Positions 1 through 8,257 of a DNA stretch of 64,000 nucleotides are shown piece after piece. The stretch comes from Kappaphycus alvarezii. Taxonomy: Eukaryota > Rhodophyta > Florideophyceae > Gigartinales > Solieriaceae. The notes under the pieces are model-generated. The model saw only the letters and a program-made list of their open reading frames with translations. It had not been told where the DNA came from and did not search any database. Location: NCBI GenBank assembly GCA_002205965.3, contig NADL03000217.1, forward strand, positions 1 through 64,000. The letters run 5' to 3'. The translations under genes and the position numbers were made by a program. Within the stretch, counting starts at the first letter, position 1; each line of letters starts with the position of its first letter.

Positions 1-1206
1 TGCCACAGTACAGTCATTTTTCTTTACAGTACACTTGTCACGAACAAACTGAACATCAAGTCCATTGTCGACCATCTGGCGTACTGAAATTAGAGAAAAG
101 GCAAAACTGGGAACGTGTAGCACATTGGTGAGCTTACAGGATTTTTCAATGCCGTTTACTGATAGCATCAAATGAACGTTTCCGACTCCAGCCACAATCG
201 CACAAGCCTTGGTTCCCATCTCAACGCGGCTGTTCGAGACCTCACGGTAGTCTGTAAAGAGGCTTCTGTCAAACGTCATGTGCGCGGAGCACCCGGAATC
301 TATAAGCCAGGTGTTAGAGGTTATTTTAACGTTAGACTTATCCGCTTTGTTCACCAGACAAATGTACTCCACCTCATTCACTTCCGAGCCATCTTTTTCT
401 TGAGCGATCATTGCCGTTGGCTTCTGTAATTGCCTCCGCTGGAATCGTTCGGGTGGAGAAGGTCGCTTTCCATTGACATCCTTTCCCCAGCAACGGGAGG
501 CGGTGTGTCCGGTGTGACCACAATTAGTGCACGTCAAGGAAGACTGGCGCCGTCCTTCGAAAACGTTCCCAATAAGGGCGGCACTTGAAGTCATCTGTCG
601 CCTGGACGACTTCATCGAAGCTCGTTGTTCCTCTTGAAGTAGACGACTTTTGACATACTCCACTCCAAAGGAGTTGTCTTCAGATCCAAGAGCGTCCAGA
701 GCAACAATGAGGCTGTGAAAACGCGGTGGAAGGCCGTTAAGCACTGCCATAGCCATCTCTTTGTCATCGATAACGACCCCCATAGACTTCAAGCGAGCCG
801 CCAGGTGTCTCACACGTCCAATATACGGAAGCACCTTCTCATTTTCTAGCATACTGACAGTGTAAAACTCTCTACGAGCAGCCAACTTGTTCAGCAGCGT
901 ATGTCGCTCAAACACCTCTAGAATAGCATCCCACATACCTTTGGCAGTAACAGCATCTCTTACATGGTCCAAATGGTCATCAGAAAGAGACAGCCCTATA
1001 ATTGCTCTGGCTTTTCGATCTCCCTGCTTCCAAGTCCTATACGTAGAAGAATTTTCATCAGCAGGGACGTTATCATCGGTAATGTACTGTTCTACATCGC
1101 GCAGTGCCAGAAGTAGCTGAATTTTCTGCTTCCACACATAAAAATTCGTATCCGTCAGCTTCTCTATCTTCATTGACCCTCCTCCTTGATCTTCTCCGCC
1201 ACTCAT
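1..1206 (-). CDS. Copia Gag-protease, 5' part of the Gag-Pol polyprotein (partial, open to window edge)
   Basis: This is a 402-codon frame without a stop, running off the start of the window. Residues ~12-200 are a copia-type Gag (UBN2-like): an N-terminal tract containing FYVWKQKIQLLLALRD, then a helical region containing RHTLLNKLAARR. Residues ~226-239 form a CCHC zinc knuckle (C-x2-C-x4-H-x4-C) that binds RNA in the family. Residues ~302-308 hold the aspartic protease motif IDSGCSA; the protease cleaves the polyprotein. The ATG at 1206-1204 is chosen because the frame is open from it; a second in-frame ATG at 1173-1171 is also possible. The matching region of copy 2 carries frameshifts and a stop, so the intact frame here suggests recent activity or selection. 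The edge truncation hides integrase and RT. Confidence 0.9.
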   Translation of the reverse strand, partial: MSGGEDQGGGSMKIEKLTDTNFYVWKQKIQLLLALRDVEQYITDDNVPADENSSTYRTWKQGDRKARAIIGLSLSDDHLDHVRDAVTAKGMWDAILEVFERHTLLNKLAARREFYTVSMLENEKVLPYIGRVRHLAARLKSMGVVIDDKEMAMAVLNGLPPRFHSLIVALDALGSEDNSFGVEYVKSRLLQEEQRASMKSSRRQMTSSAALIGNVFEGRRQSSLTCTNCGHTGHTASRCWGKDVNGKRPSPPERFQRRQLQKPTAMIAQEKDGSEVNEVEYICLVNKADKSNVKITSNTWLIDSGCSAHMTFDRSLFTDYREVSNSRVEMGTKACAIVAGVGNVHLMLSVNGIEKSCKLTNVLHVPSFAFSLISVRQMVDNGLDVQFVRDKCTVKKNDCTVA

Positions 1207-1369
1207 TGCAAATAGGTTAGAGGTGCTTATGTTCTGTTCGAAGATCCCAAGCCGGGGACCGATAGTCCCTTGCAATGGCAAGCCCACCTCTATAAGAACA
1301 CAGCACACGAAACTCTAAGCTAAATGCAAAGGCCGAGCACTCGCTTTTAACCAAAGTATAGGATCCCTT
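1207..1369 (-). promoter_or_regulatory. Conserved leader between zinc-finger ORF and gag, with hairpin
   Basis: This non-coding stretch matches the leader of copy 2 very closely over about 90 bases, more tightly than the zinc-finger coding region does. It contains GGGAC-TATCG-GTCCC (1255-1269 on the minus strand), a perfect 5-bp stem with a 5-base loop that is identical in copy 2. A pyrimidine-rich stretch ending in TTAG near 1320 could serve as a splice acceptor for a gag mRNA. A packaging, dimerisation or translation-control role is inferred only from position and conservation. Confidence 0.5.
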
Positions 1370-2034
1370 TTACTGCTGAGACAAAACTACTTTCAAGTGA
1401 TCTTTCCCGTTCTCGTGGCGTTTCAGAACTTCGTGGGAGTCGAACACTCTATCACAAACAGTACACCTAGGGGTCTCCTTTCTGTTCGCTACTCTAGTCC
1501 TATGACCCTTAGAATGAACGTGATCGTAGAATGTCTTAGCACTATTGCAGCTAATCTGGCAGGTCTTGCAGTACCTCTTGTGCCTCGGCGGAACTCGCTT
1601 CTTCGCCTTCAGCTCCCTTTTCGCGACTCGATCGGCAAGCGCTTTGGCTTTCTTGGCCGAGAGTCGTTGAATTTTTCTAATTGGCGTCTGTGGAGGTACT
1701 GACCTGCGGGGGATCCTATATCCTTCCTGGGCGACAGAGAGGGCGAGCGTCGGCGGCGGTGGTGTTGTCGGTTCAATAACCTCGATCCTCTCCACACTTG
1801 ACCTCCTCCCTGACGGTAAACCTCTGACCGATGGAGCCCTGGGCACTCGCGGCACCAGGGCTAATTCCGAGTCTAGCACAACCCCGCAGAAGCAGGCACA
1901 GATAGTGGAAGTGATCGTCAGTAACAGCTTTATGGAATTACAAGTCTTTAGACCAACCAAAAGGTGCAAAGAGAATCACTTCGATGTGCAAAGAAATGGA
2001 ATTATTCAAATAACTTACCAGAAACGTGAGACAT
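1370..2034 (-). CDS. Accessory two-zinc-finger protein encoded upstream of gag (spliced, 2 exons)
   Basis: The predicted protein has 172 residues, from exon 1 (2034-2019, ATG plus 13 bases) and exon 2 (1872-1370, ending TAA). Exon 2 alone has no ATG, so the spliced start is needed; joining the exons keeps the frame. Residues 6 to ~75 are low-complexity and proline-rich. Residues ~79-105 are strongly basic (Lys/Arg), resembling a nuclear-localisation or nucleic-acid-binding stretch. Two zinc fingers follow at ~107-129 and ~142-164, both C-x2-C-x12-H-x5-H, the spacing of U1-like/matrin-type fingers that often bind RNA or structured nucleic acid. A homologue sits at the same place in copy 2. Standard copia elements carry no such ORF. 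Function is unknown; RNA binding, packaging or nuclear targeting is inference. A TTG-started 199-residue reading was rejected. Confidence 0.7.
1873..2018 (-). other. Predicted 146-bp intron of the zinc-finger ORF
   Basis: The donor is G|GTAAGT at 2018 and the acceptor is GTGCTAG|AC at 1873. Copy 2 has a 145-bp counterpart with G|GTAAGC and the same acceptor. In both copies the join yields the same residues (Asp-Ser-Glu-Leu) after a short Met-Ser exon. The unspliced upstream frame is not kept between copies because of an indel, which supports splicing over read-through. Confidence 0.65.
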
Positions 2035-2115
2035 ATTCAACAGGCTGAGACAAACAAAACGAAACAGGGCAACGACACAGGGCGACTTACGGGAATCAAA
2101 GACAGAGATAGCGTT

Positions 2116-2132
2116 GAACTGGGCCCATAACC
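2116..2132 (-). other. Primer-binding site for initiator tRNA-Met half-molecule
   Basis: GGTTATGGGCCCAGTTC lies directly after the LTR end. Its GGTTATGGGCCCAG core is complementary to the anticodon stem-loop of eukaryotic initiator tRNA-Met, not to the tRNA 3' end. That is the copia-type arrangement in which a cleaved 5' half-tRNA primes minus-strand DNA synthesis. It is identical in copy 2. Confidence 0.85.
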
Positions 2133-2504
2133 TGATGATGAGTTGCGATAGGGAAGGCTGGTGGGAGAGAGGATGAAGCTGCGGGCTTAGCTACCCAGAA
2201 TTTACTTGGTGCTCGAAAACTTCGACCTTAAGTACATTCTAAAACTACTCGCTACTTCATTTCCTCCATTTACAAAATCCCATAAACCAAACCATTTGGG
2301 CAAGTTGAAAGATATTGGCCCAGCAAAAACGTTCTTTGAGTCCATTTTCGAACTGCTTCCAAAGCTGCCAAATTTGCATAAAACAAACTGGCCCACTAGA
2401 CACATGAATGCAGTGCCTTATTTCCGCAGCCTGTCGGCACCGAATTTGCTTGGGCCATAATAACGTACTCAAACCCTCATACAAATCATAGAATATGGTA
2501 AATG

Positions 2505-2940
2505 TTCTGAGATGCAGCCGGAGGGTGTAGCCAGGCACGTAAAAGTAACTAGAAACCTCATACATATTATAGAATCAAGAATCGCTTCCATAGTGCAGCC
2601 GGAGGATGCAGCCGGGTGCAGGGAATCATAACTAGGATCCTCATACACATTATAGAATCAGGAGTCACTTCCATAATGCAGCCGGAGGATGCAGCCGGGG
2701 CAGGGAATCATAACTAGGATCCTCATACACATTATAGAATCAAGAGTCGCTTCCATAATGCAGCCGGAGGATGCAGCCGGGTGCAGAATCATAACTAGGA
2801 TCCTCATACACATTATAGAATCAAGAGTCGCTTCCATAATGCAGCCGGAGGATGGAACCGACAGTGCAGTGGTGGAATGCAGTCGTGGATGCAGCCAGGG
2901 AGTGTAGTAGTGGAATGCAGCCGGCGGATGCAGCCGGCTA
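2505..2940 (-). repeat. LTR-internal ~80-bp tandem subrepeats plus degenerate GCAGCCGG runs
   Basis: Four copies of a ~78-82 bp unit can be followed by the core CCTCATACA near 2556, 2639, 2720 and 2801, each with GCAGCCGGAGGATG. After 2860 the pattern degenerates into short GCAGCC-type repeats. The core (ATCATAACTAG, CCTCATACA, GAATCA) matches the 73-bp subrepeat of copy 2 and of the large array, so repeat expansion in this LTR position predates the split of the two subfamilies. Confidence 0.85.
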
Positions 2941-3004
2941 TCTACTGTACGTTCAATCAACGGAGCGGTGTAATTATGACAACGATTCGCATAACACCCC
3001 TTAC

Positions 3005-3115
3005 TGTATGAATTCAAGTACAGTACGAAGTACAATACAAAGTACAGTACGAAGTATAGTACGAAGTACAGGACGAGTATAGTACGAAGTGCAGTACGAA
3101 GTACAGTTCCACAAC
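3005..3115 (-). repeat. GTAC-rich short tandem repeat in LTR
   Basis: Irregular repeats of about 10-15 bases built on AGTACAGTACGA and AGTATAGTACGA. GTAC is self-complementary, so the run can form several small hairpins. The same kind of motif, in fewer copies, lies at the homologous place in copy 2 and in every array unit (GTACAGTACTTGG, GTACAGTGCGAAGTACAG). Translated frames across it are repeat artefacts. Confidence 0.8.
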
Positions 3116-3129
3116 TGACAATAGTACAA

Positions 3130-3623
3130 CACGTGGACACCACTGCACCAATAGTTTCTACGCTTTTCTGTACCACGTGTACATCGCATACACCAATGCC
3201 AACCTGTACACGTGTATATGTCTTATTCAGCACAGCTCCCGTACACTACATTCCTCACACCCTTACAGCACATTTCCCTACGTAAAGGGACCCCTAAACA
3301 ACATTTTGACCTCTAAAATAGCTCATAAATAACCGTATATCCCATACTGCCTTTGAACAACTAAAACCAGCCAAGGAACCTCTACAACACCTGACACGTG
3401 TACATCCTGGGCCAATAGAATTGCAGTATTGTCCCTGTCAGCGAATAGGATTAAAGCAGGCAATTCTTAGCCTAGGCATTATGGGCCAAGTTCCACTTGT
3501 CAACAATTATGCAAAATTTGCATTTTTCGTCGACCCCCTGAAAATGGCCTTTCGTCCCCGGCAACTTTGCTTTTCGGGTAAATTTGGCATATATTTCCCT
3601 TCAGAACCACATGTGTCCACGTG
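3130..3623 (-). promoter_or_regulatory. Cluster of CACGTG palindromes in LTR of copy 1
   Basis: The exact hexamer CACGTG occurs at 3130, 3174, 3209, 3395 and 3618, mostly as CACGTGTAC or GTACACGTG. The copy 2 LTR and each intact array unit keep four such sites although the surrounding sequence has diverged. CACGTG is the E-box/G-box core bound by bHLH and bZIP factors in eukaryotes. A promoter or enhancer role in the U3 part is inferred. Confidence 0.5.
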
Positions 3624-3707
3624 TACACATATACAGCTTCCCAACCTCCGTGCGAGACGTCTAGTCAGTGCGATGGGCGTGTGATCGTCTCACGAAATCA
3701 CCAAACA

Positions 3708-5017
3708 TTTACTACCCGAAGATTGAGGTCAGTTGCTTCCTGTGGAATTGGCATTAAGTGTATAGGCTTATATATAGACGATTGGTTGAATGCTGGAGGA
3801 CCGGGTCCATACCAGCCAACAATTATGCAATATTGACTGTTTGACCTTTTCAATGGTCTTTAAGACAATTTTCTGGCACCCAAGCGGCTATAAACCTCGG
3901 CCATCTTCACATACATGTGACATGGGAGGCATGGTCACATACCGAAACATTGACAATAGTTTCGTTGTTCAAGACGTTGGCCTTAATGTCGTCTTTTTCT
4001 TCCATCCCGTTCTCTACAGTTAGTCTCATTAAGTTGAGTAAACATTTGGGTACTTGGGGACTAGTAGAACCGACATACCCCAGCCGAGAATTTTTCTGTA
4101 AGCTTTCCTTGCCGAAGGGCGCACATGACAGTAAAAAACCGAAGCAGGCTAAAAAAAGTGCATGGTGGCCAGCCGGCGACAACGGAGGGAGGGACCGGAA
4201 CAAGCGAAAGTGAAAGATTTCGGTCCTTTTCTCAAGAAACAGATATTAGAACAAAAGAACGTCTGGTAACTGGGGTTGGTTTATTGTCATCTGTGCGATG
4301 AATGGGTGTTTATGAGTAAAAGTGGGGAATAATGAGATATTTTATTTCATCGTCTCACACTTCTAGCGGGGGGACTCAAAACGGAGTTTAGAGAGAAGGA
4401 AAGGAGAAAACAGAAACAATCAAACTTTGCCCTCATGAATTTGCATGCAAACATACCTGAATCAGAGAGCGAGGCAGCTGGAGCGCTGCTAAAGGAACAT
4501 CAGAGACGATAGTAGAGGATTTCAGCAAGTTGTGGGCAAAGGTTGTATGGAATGTACCTGTACTCCCACAAAAATCCAGATGAGTCATCTTTATATACAC
4601 AGTACTGTAGCATACTTCATAAATTCTATACTTTGTTAAGTCTGTAGAATGTACTAGACCGTAGAGGTGTAACTGTAGGATTGTACTATCTAAAATATAC
4701 CGAAGTAAGTAATACGATGACGTGGGGCTCTTTGTCAAATAAAAACATTGAAGTAAAATCAAACTTCTAAATTCATTCAAGCAATGCAGTCTCCCTATTA
4801 CACCACTGCGCAATAGAGAACTGAAATAACAAAAGCAAACAAATCTCTTAACACAGCGGTGTGACAGAGACGTTGTTACACTAATCAGTCCACCGGGCTG
4901 TTGACGTACTCGTCAATGGTACTGCAGTAGTATTTTGTATTTCCAAGTATAGTGCTGGAAAACCCTAGTTACCATGGTAGATCCAAATTCCATAATTTCT
5001 ACAAAGTACCACCTTGG
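3708..5017. other. No identifiable gene; possible remnant of gypsy 3' flank or LTR
   Basis: Only short overlapping frames on both strands are present and none resembles a known protein. From about 4900 to 4370 on the minus strand the sequence lies downstream of the gypsy pol remnant and contains a TATATAAAG at 4597-4589, so it could be that element's 3' LTR; a TGTAACAAC near 4880 could be its start. No second LTR copy is available to confirm this. CAACAATTATGCAA occurs both here (3817) and in the neighbouring LTR (~3500), a weak sign of older repeat sequence. Confidence 0.3.
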
Positions 5018-7741
5018 TTACCACTCAAAATCATAGTGTGGGTTATAACCTATTAAAAATAGGAACTTGTATCCCCTCATAATTTCCTTATGTGACAAAG
5101 AAGCCTCAACTTCTTGCTCTGTCCCAGTGGGCAATTGGAGTGGGTCAGGAACAGGAGGAACAGTTAAAGAAATTTCATATGGCTGCTCCAAGTGTGGAGT
5201 TGTGCGGATGATATGAATTGTTTGGTGGATCTTAAAGTGCGCAGGGAAATCCAATGGAACAGCATTCCTATTAATGAGCTCCTTTTCCACAAATGGCCCA
5301 ATTGTTCGCGCACCAAGCCTTTTCGAACCCTTCGACCTAGTGTACACATCCGTCAACAATAAGCGGATTGGTCCATAGCTTTAAGCCGACCTTGTTATAT
5401 GTAACCTTGTATCCCCTCGAAACGTAGGCAGCTTGCCGAGCTTTTTCAACTTTTGTAGGCATATTTAGCATCCTCAAGAGAAACTTGAGCTTGACTCGAA
5501 AGTTGTCCAAACTCTGAAGAGTTATGCATATGCTACCTAAAAATTCTACCGAAGATTTAGGTATCCATCCAGGGTCCATCTCAAAATGGTTACATACACA
5601 GATCGTCGTTGACAGCCGAATTGTATGTAAATTCTACGAAAGGTAGCAGTTCATACCAGGCCTCCTGATGATACGAGCCATAACAAAGAATATAGTTCTC
5701 GATCTTCCCATTCATAATTTCGGAAGCACAATCTATTTGTGGGTGTCTGCAAATAGAATTTATTAGTTTCACCCCACAAAAATTCATCAGTGTTTTCCAA
5801 AACTTTGAAACGAACTTGTTATCCCTGTCCGAGGTCAAATACTTCGGCAGACCGTGGTTCTTAAGGATGTTCGAAAATAGGTCCCTAGCCTTGTCTGCAG
5901 CAGTATTCTGACGTTTTCGATTTCAGAAAATGGGTTCGAATAGTAAGTCGGTCAACCCAGGTCGTAATTGCATCACGACGCTCTTCATCATGGGTCGCCT
6001 AACAATAAAATTTTGGCTAGTGATCCAAATCTGCGGTCAGCAATTCCAGCGACATTGGATCTGTCAACAATTTTTTTGATTAGAGTCCTTATACTGCTGA
6101 CAGGTAAGACATCCTTCAAAGTACTTTCGAACATCCTGGCTTTTATGTCCCCAGTGAAGTTATCTAATCTTGACAGAGTCCTCGCAAATTCAAAATGTCC
6201 ACCAACTTCGAGTCGTGAGAAAATCGAAAAATATCCGACAACGACCTTAGCGGTACACACAAATTTCCATTACAAAAGAAACGAACCCTCCTTTCGGAAC
6301 ATTGGCAGAAAAATGTCCCAAGTTTCTGCCTCTGAACCTCATCCTTGGCCATTTTACTTCCATGAATTTTACCACTGGACCGAGGAACTGTTCATCATCA
6401 TACTGAGAGATGATTTGATCTCCATCAATGTAGGGAACCCCAAAGTCATTCACTGAGACGTCACGATCTTCTCTCCTCACATAGGAGCCCGTGATAATGC
6501 GTCTTCCGAGACGTGAATTTTTCCTGGCTTGAGGTTGATTGGATATTACGAATTACAGAGAGTCTCGAACCAACGTGCTTTTTTACAACTCAGCTTCGGT
6601 TTTGTGAAGAAGCTCTTAAGCACCTGATTGTCTGCGAAAAAAATCAAATTCAGAACGTTCGAGATAGCACCTGAGTCTTCCAGGAAAATCAATCAAAGCC
6701 AAAATATCTCTGCTATTTGCATTGTAATCTGAGTCAGTTGGTGAAAGCTTCTTTGAATAGAAAGAAATTACACTGTCCCTTCCATTCTCATCCAACTGTG
6801 TTAGAGTTTCACCGACAGCGATTTGTGGAGCATCTGCATGAACACGAAATTACTTTTTGGAATTAGGAGCGACTAAGATTAGAGCCAGTTTCATTGCTCC
6901 TTTAGCTCCTGGAAAGCTTGATCACACTGTTGATCCATATCCCGATTCCTCGATTTTTTTCTTCAGATCTGTCAGAGGTTCAACAATTTCGGAGAACTTC
7001 GGTACGAAAGTACGGAAAATTGTATGAGACCAAAAAATACTTCTCCACTCCGTCAAAGAAACAGTTTTTGGCCAAGTCTAGAATACCTCAAACTTGGCAG
7101 AATTGATACTAGTGCCGTCCTCCGCAGCAATTAAACTCAGGAGCGCAAGCACATTCTGAAGGAAAGAGCATCTGGTCGGGATATATACAGTTTCATATTC
7201 CTTAAGTCGCTTCAATACAATTTCCAGATGTTCATAATGTCCCTCTTTGTTTTGCTGAGGTTGGAAGGCCATCCATGTTAAAAAACCACGAAAATACCCA
7301 CCCAGTTTGAAAAAGATCTGGCTCATTAACTTTCGGAACGTAGCAGGAGCATATCGACGTCCCGTAGGCATAAAAAAATTTTCGAAATGCCCATATTTTG
7401 TATTGAACAAGTCTCTTCGATGTCTTCTGCTTTCAACCATATCTGATGAAATCCTGTTTCTAGATCAAGCTCGGAGAGAACTCTCGCATCTCCAGGGTTA
7501 TTGAACTTTTCGTCGGGACGAGGTTGTGAAGCATTACTCCATTTTGCGATGCTATTTAAAGCACGCTAATCGACAACACCTGTAAGCTTTCCATTTTTTC
7601 TGTCAAAAAGAAAAGAGGTGCTCTAAAATTTTATTTACTAGATCTAATCTTCTCTTTCTTCAAAAGAGAATCGACTTACTCTTTTTCTGTTCTCAGTTCA
7701 GATGGATACAACTTGAGCAGAGGCCGATGAGGTGCCTTTAC
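5018..7741 (-). pseudogene. Decayed Ty3/gypsy pol (RT, RNase H, integrase, chromodomain-like end)
   Basis: On the minus strand the gypsy domain order can be traced through many frameshifts and stops. RT starts near 7741 (SPSEL- and RKNGKL-type segment) and continues at 7440-7078 (TKYGHFE, YAPATF, HLEIVLKRL). RNase H is at ~6900-6600 (VHADA, ISFYSKKLSP). The integrase zinc region is at ~6350-6100 (HDSK, GHFEFARTLSRL). The integrase core is at ~5960-5590 (TTWVDRLT, TSDRDNKF, CRHPQIDCASEIMN). The C-terminal region at ~5480-5018 contains LGARTIGPF and DFPAHFKIH, then a chromodomain-like tail (RGYKFLFLIGYNP). The RT catalytic (Y/F)xDD box is not preserved. Gag and protease are missing: pol stops exactly where the copy 2 LTR begins, so copy 2 inserted into or replaced the 5' half. 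Confidence 0.85.
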
Positions 7742-7815
7742 TGCTGTTGATTTGGCAAGACGATCACATGACCCCACATCGGTGCCAAACCTCATAAGAG
7801 GCATGAGGCATGTTC

Positions 7816-8064
7816 CACGTGTACACATGCACACGTGTCGAATGAAGGGTGGCGCTAAGGCATTCCGGAAGAAATCCAAAGTTCCCAGGGACGAAAGTAC
7901 GATTTTGAGAATCAGCGATTTAGAGGGCAAAATGTTGTTTATGGGGTGATTTTACGTAGGGTAGGGTACTATAAGTGGATGATGAGTATACTGTATGAGA
8001 GATATGCTGAGGAAAGCTATGTACACGTGTACGGGGAGGCAGCTGTGTATGTGATGTACACGTG
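7816..8064 (+). promoter_or_regulatory. CACGTG cluster in 5' LTR of copy 2
   Basis: Exact CACGTG hexamers lie at 7816, 7832, 8024 and 8059, in the first quarter of the LTR (U3 by position), and recur in each complete array unit. A TATA-like ACTATAAGTGG lies between the pairs near 7968, but its counterpart in copy 1 is not conserved. The promoter role is inferred. Confidence 0.45.
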
Positions 8065-8257
8065 GTACAGCTAAGAAAGAAACCTTTTTGTGCAGTGTTG
8101 TACACGTACTGTACTAGTGCCAAATGAGGAACTGTACTTCGCACTGTACATCGTAAATACCAAGTACTGTACTCCTTACTATACCTGAGTTTGTACAGTA
8201 GGAATCAATTATGGCAATACTGTCATGACTGCTAGAAAGAGGTATTTGATTTTATAT

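Larger units (their letters stand above)
1..3707 (-). mobile_element. Ty1/copia retrotransposon, copy 1 (5' part, continues past window start)
   Basis: Read on the minus strand, the order is LTR (3707 to 2133), initiator-tRNA primer-binding site (2132 to 2116), spliced zinc-finger ORF (2034 to 1370), conserved leader, then Gag-protease from 1206 to the window edge. Integrase, reverse transcriptase, RNase H and the 3' LTR must lie outside the window. The same order and near-identical spacing recur on the plus strand at 7742-15743, which shows that the zinc-finger ORF belongs to the element. The LTR begins TGTTTGG and ends ATCA next to the primer-binding site. No frame damage is seen in either ORF, so this copy looks younger or more functional than copy 2. 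Target-site duplication cannot be tested because the other end is missing. Confidence 0.9.
2133..3707 (-). repeat. 5' LTR of copia copy 1
   Basis: The LTR is about 1,575 bp. It begins TGTTTGGTGATTT (minus strand, 3707) and ends ATCA before the primer-binding site. It aligns in blocks with the LTR of copy 2: the first ~45 bases, a CTTTCGTCC block, a TACGTAAA...AACAACATTTTG block, CACGTG sites, a subrepeat block, and the final ~200 bases. It is well diverged from copy 2 and its internal repeats are of a different version, so the two copies are separate subfamilies. Confidence 0.85.

Noticed and set aside
1370..1969. 199-residue zinc-finger reading with a hydrophobic, signal-peptide-like N-terminus
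   Set aside because: It begins at a TTG, has no ATG, and its first ~30 codons lie in the predicted intron. The same stretch is out of frame in copy 2.
1370..2034. Zinc-finger ORF as a host gene hit by the retrotransposon
   Set aside because: Two copies in opposite orientation share the full order LTR, primer-binding site, zinc-finger ORF, leader, gag with matching spacing, which fits an element gene better.
2116..2132. tRNA-Met-like sequence as a tRNA gene
   Set aside because: Only the complement of the anticodon arm is present, at the LTR edge. No acceptor, D or T arms follow, so it is a primer-binding site.
2658..3233. 191-residue minus-strand frame with repeated Tyr-Phe-Val-Leu
   Set aside because: It is a translation of GTAC-rich and subrepeat DNA inside the LTR, with no counterpart in copy 2.
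3907..4213. Two ~98-codon frames on opposite strands
   Set aside because: They overlap almost fully, neither resembles a known family, and there is no supporting signal for either.
3708..7741. TTTAC on both sides of the segment between the two copia copies, as a target-site duplication
   Set aside because: The two TTTAC copies flank the 5' ends of two different elements, so they do not form the pair expected for one insertion; a 5-base match can be chance.
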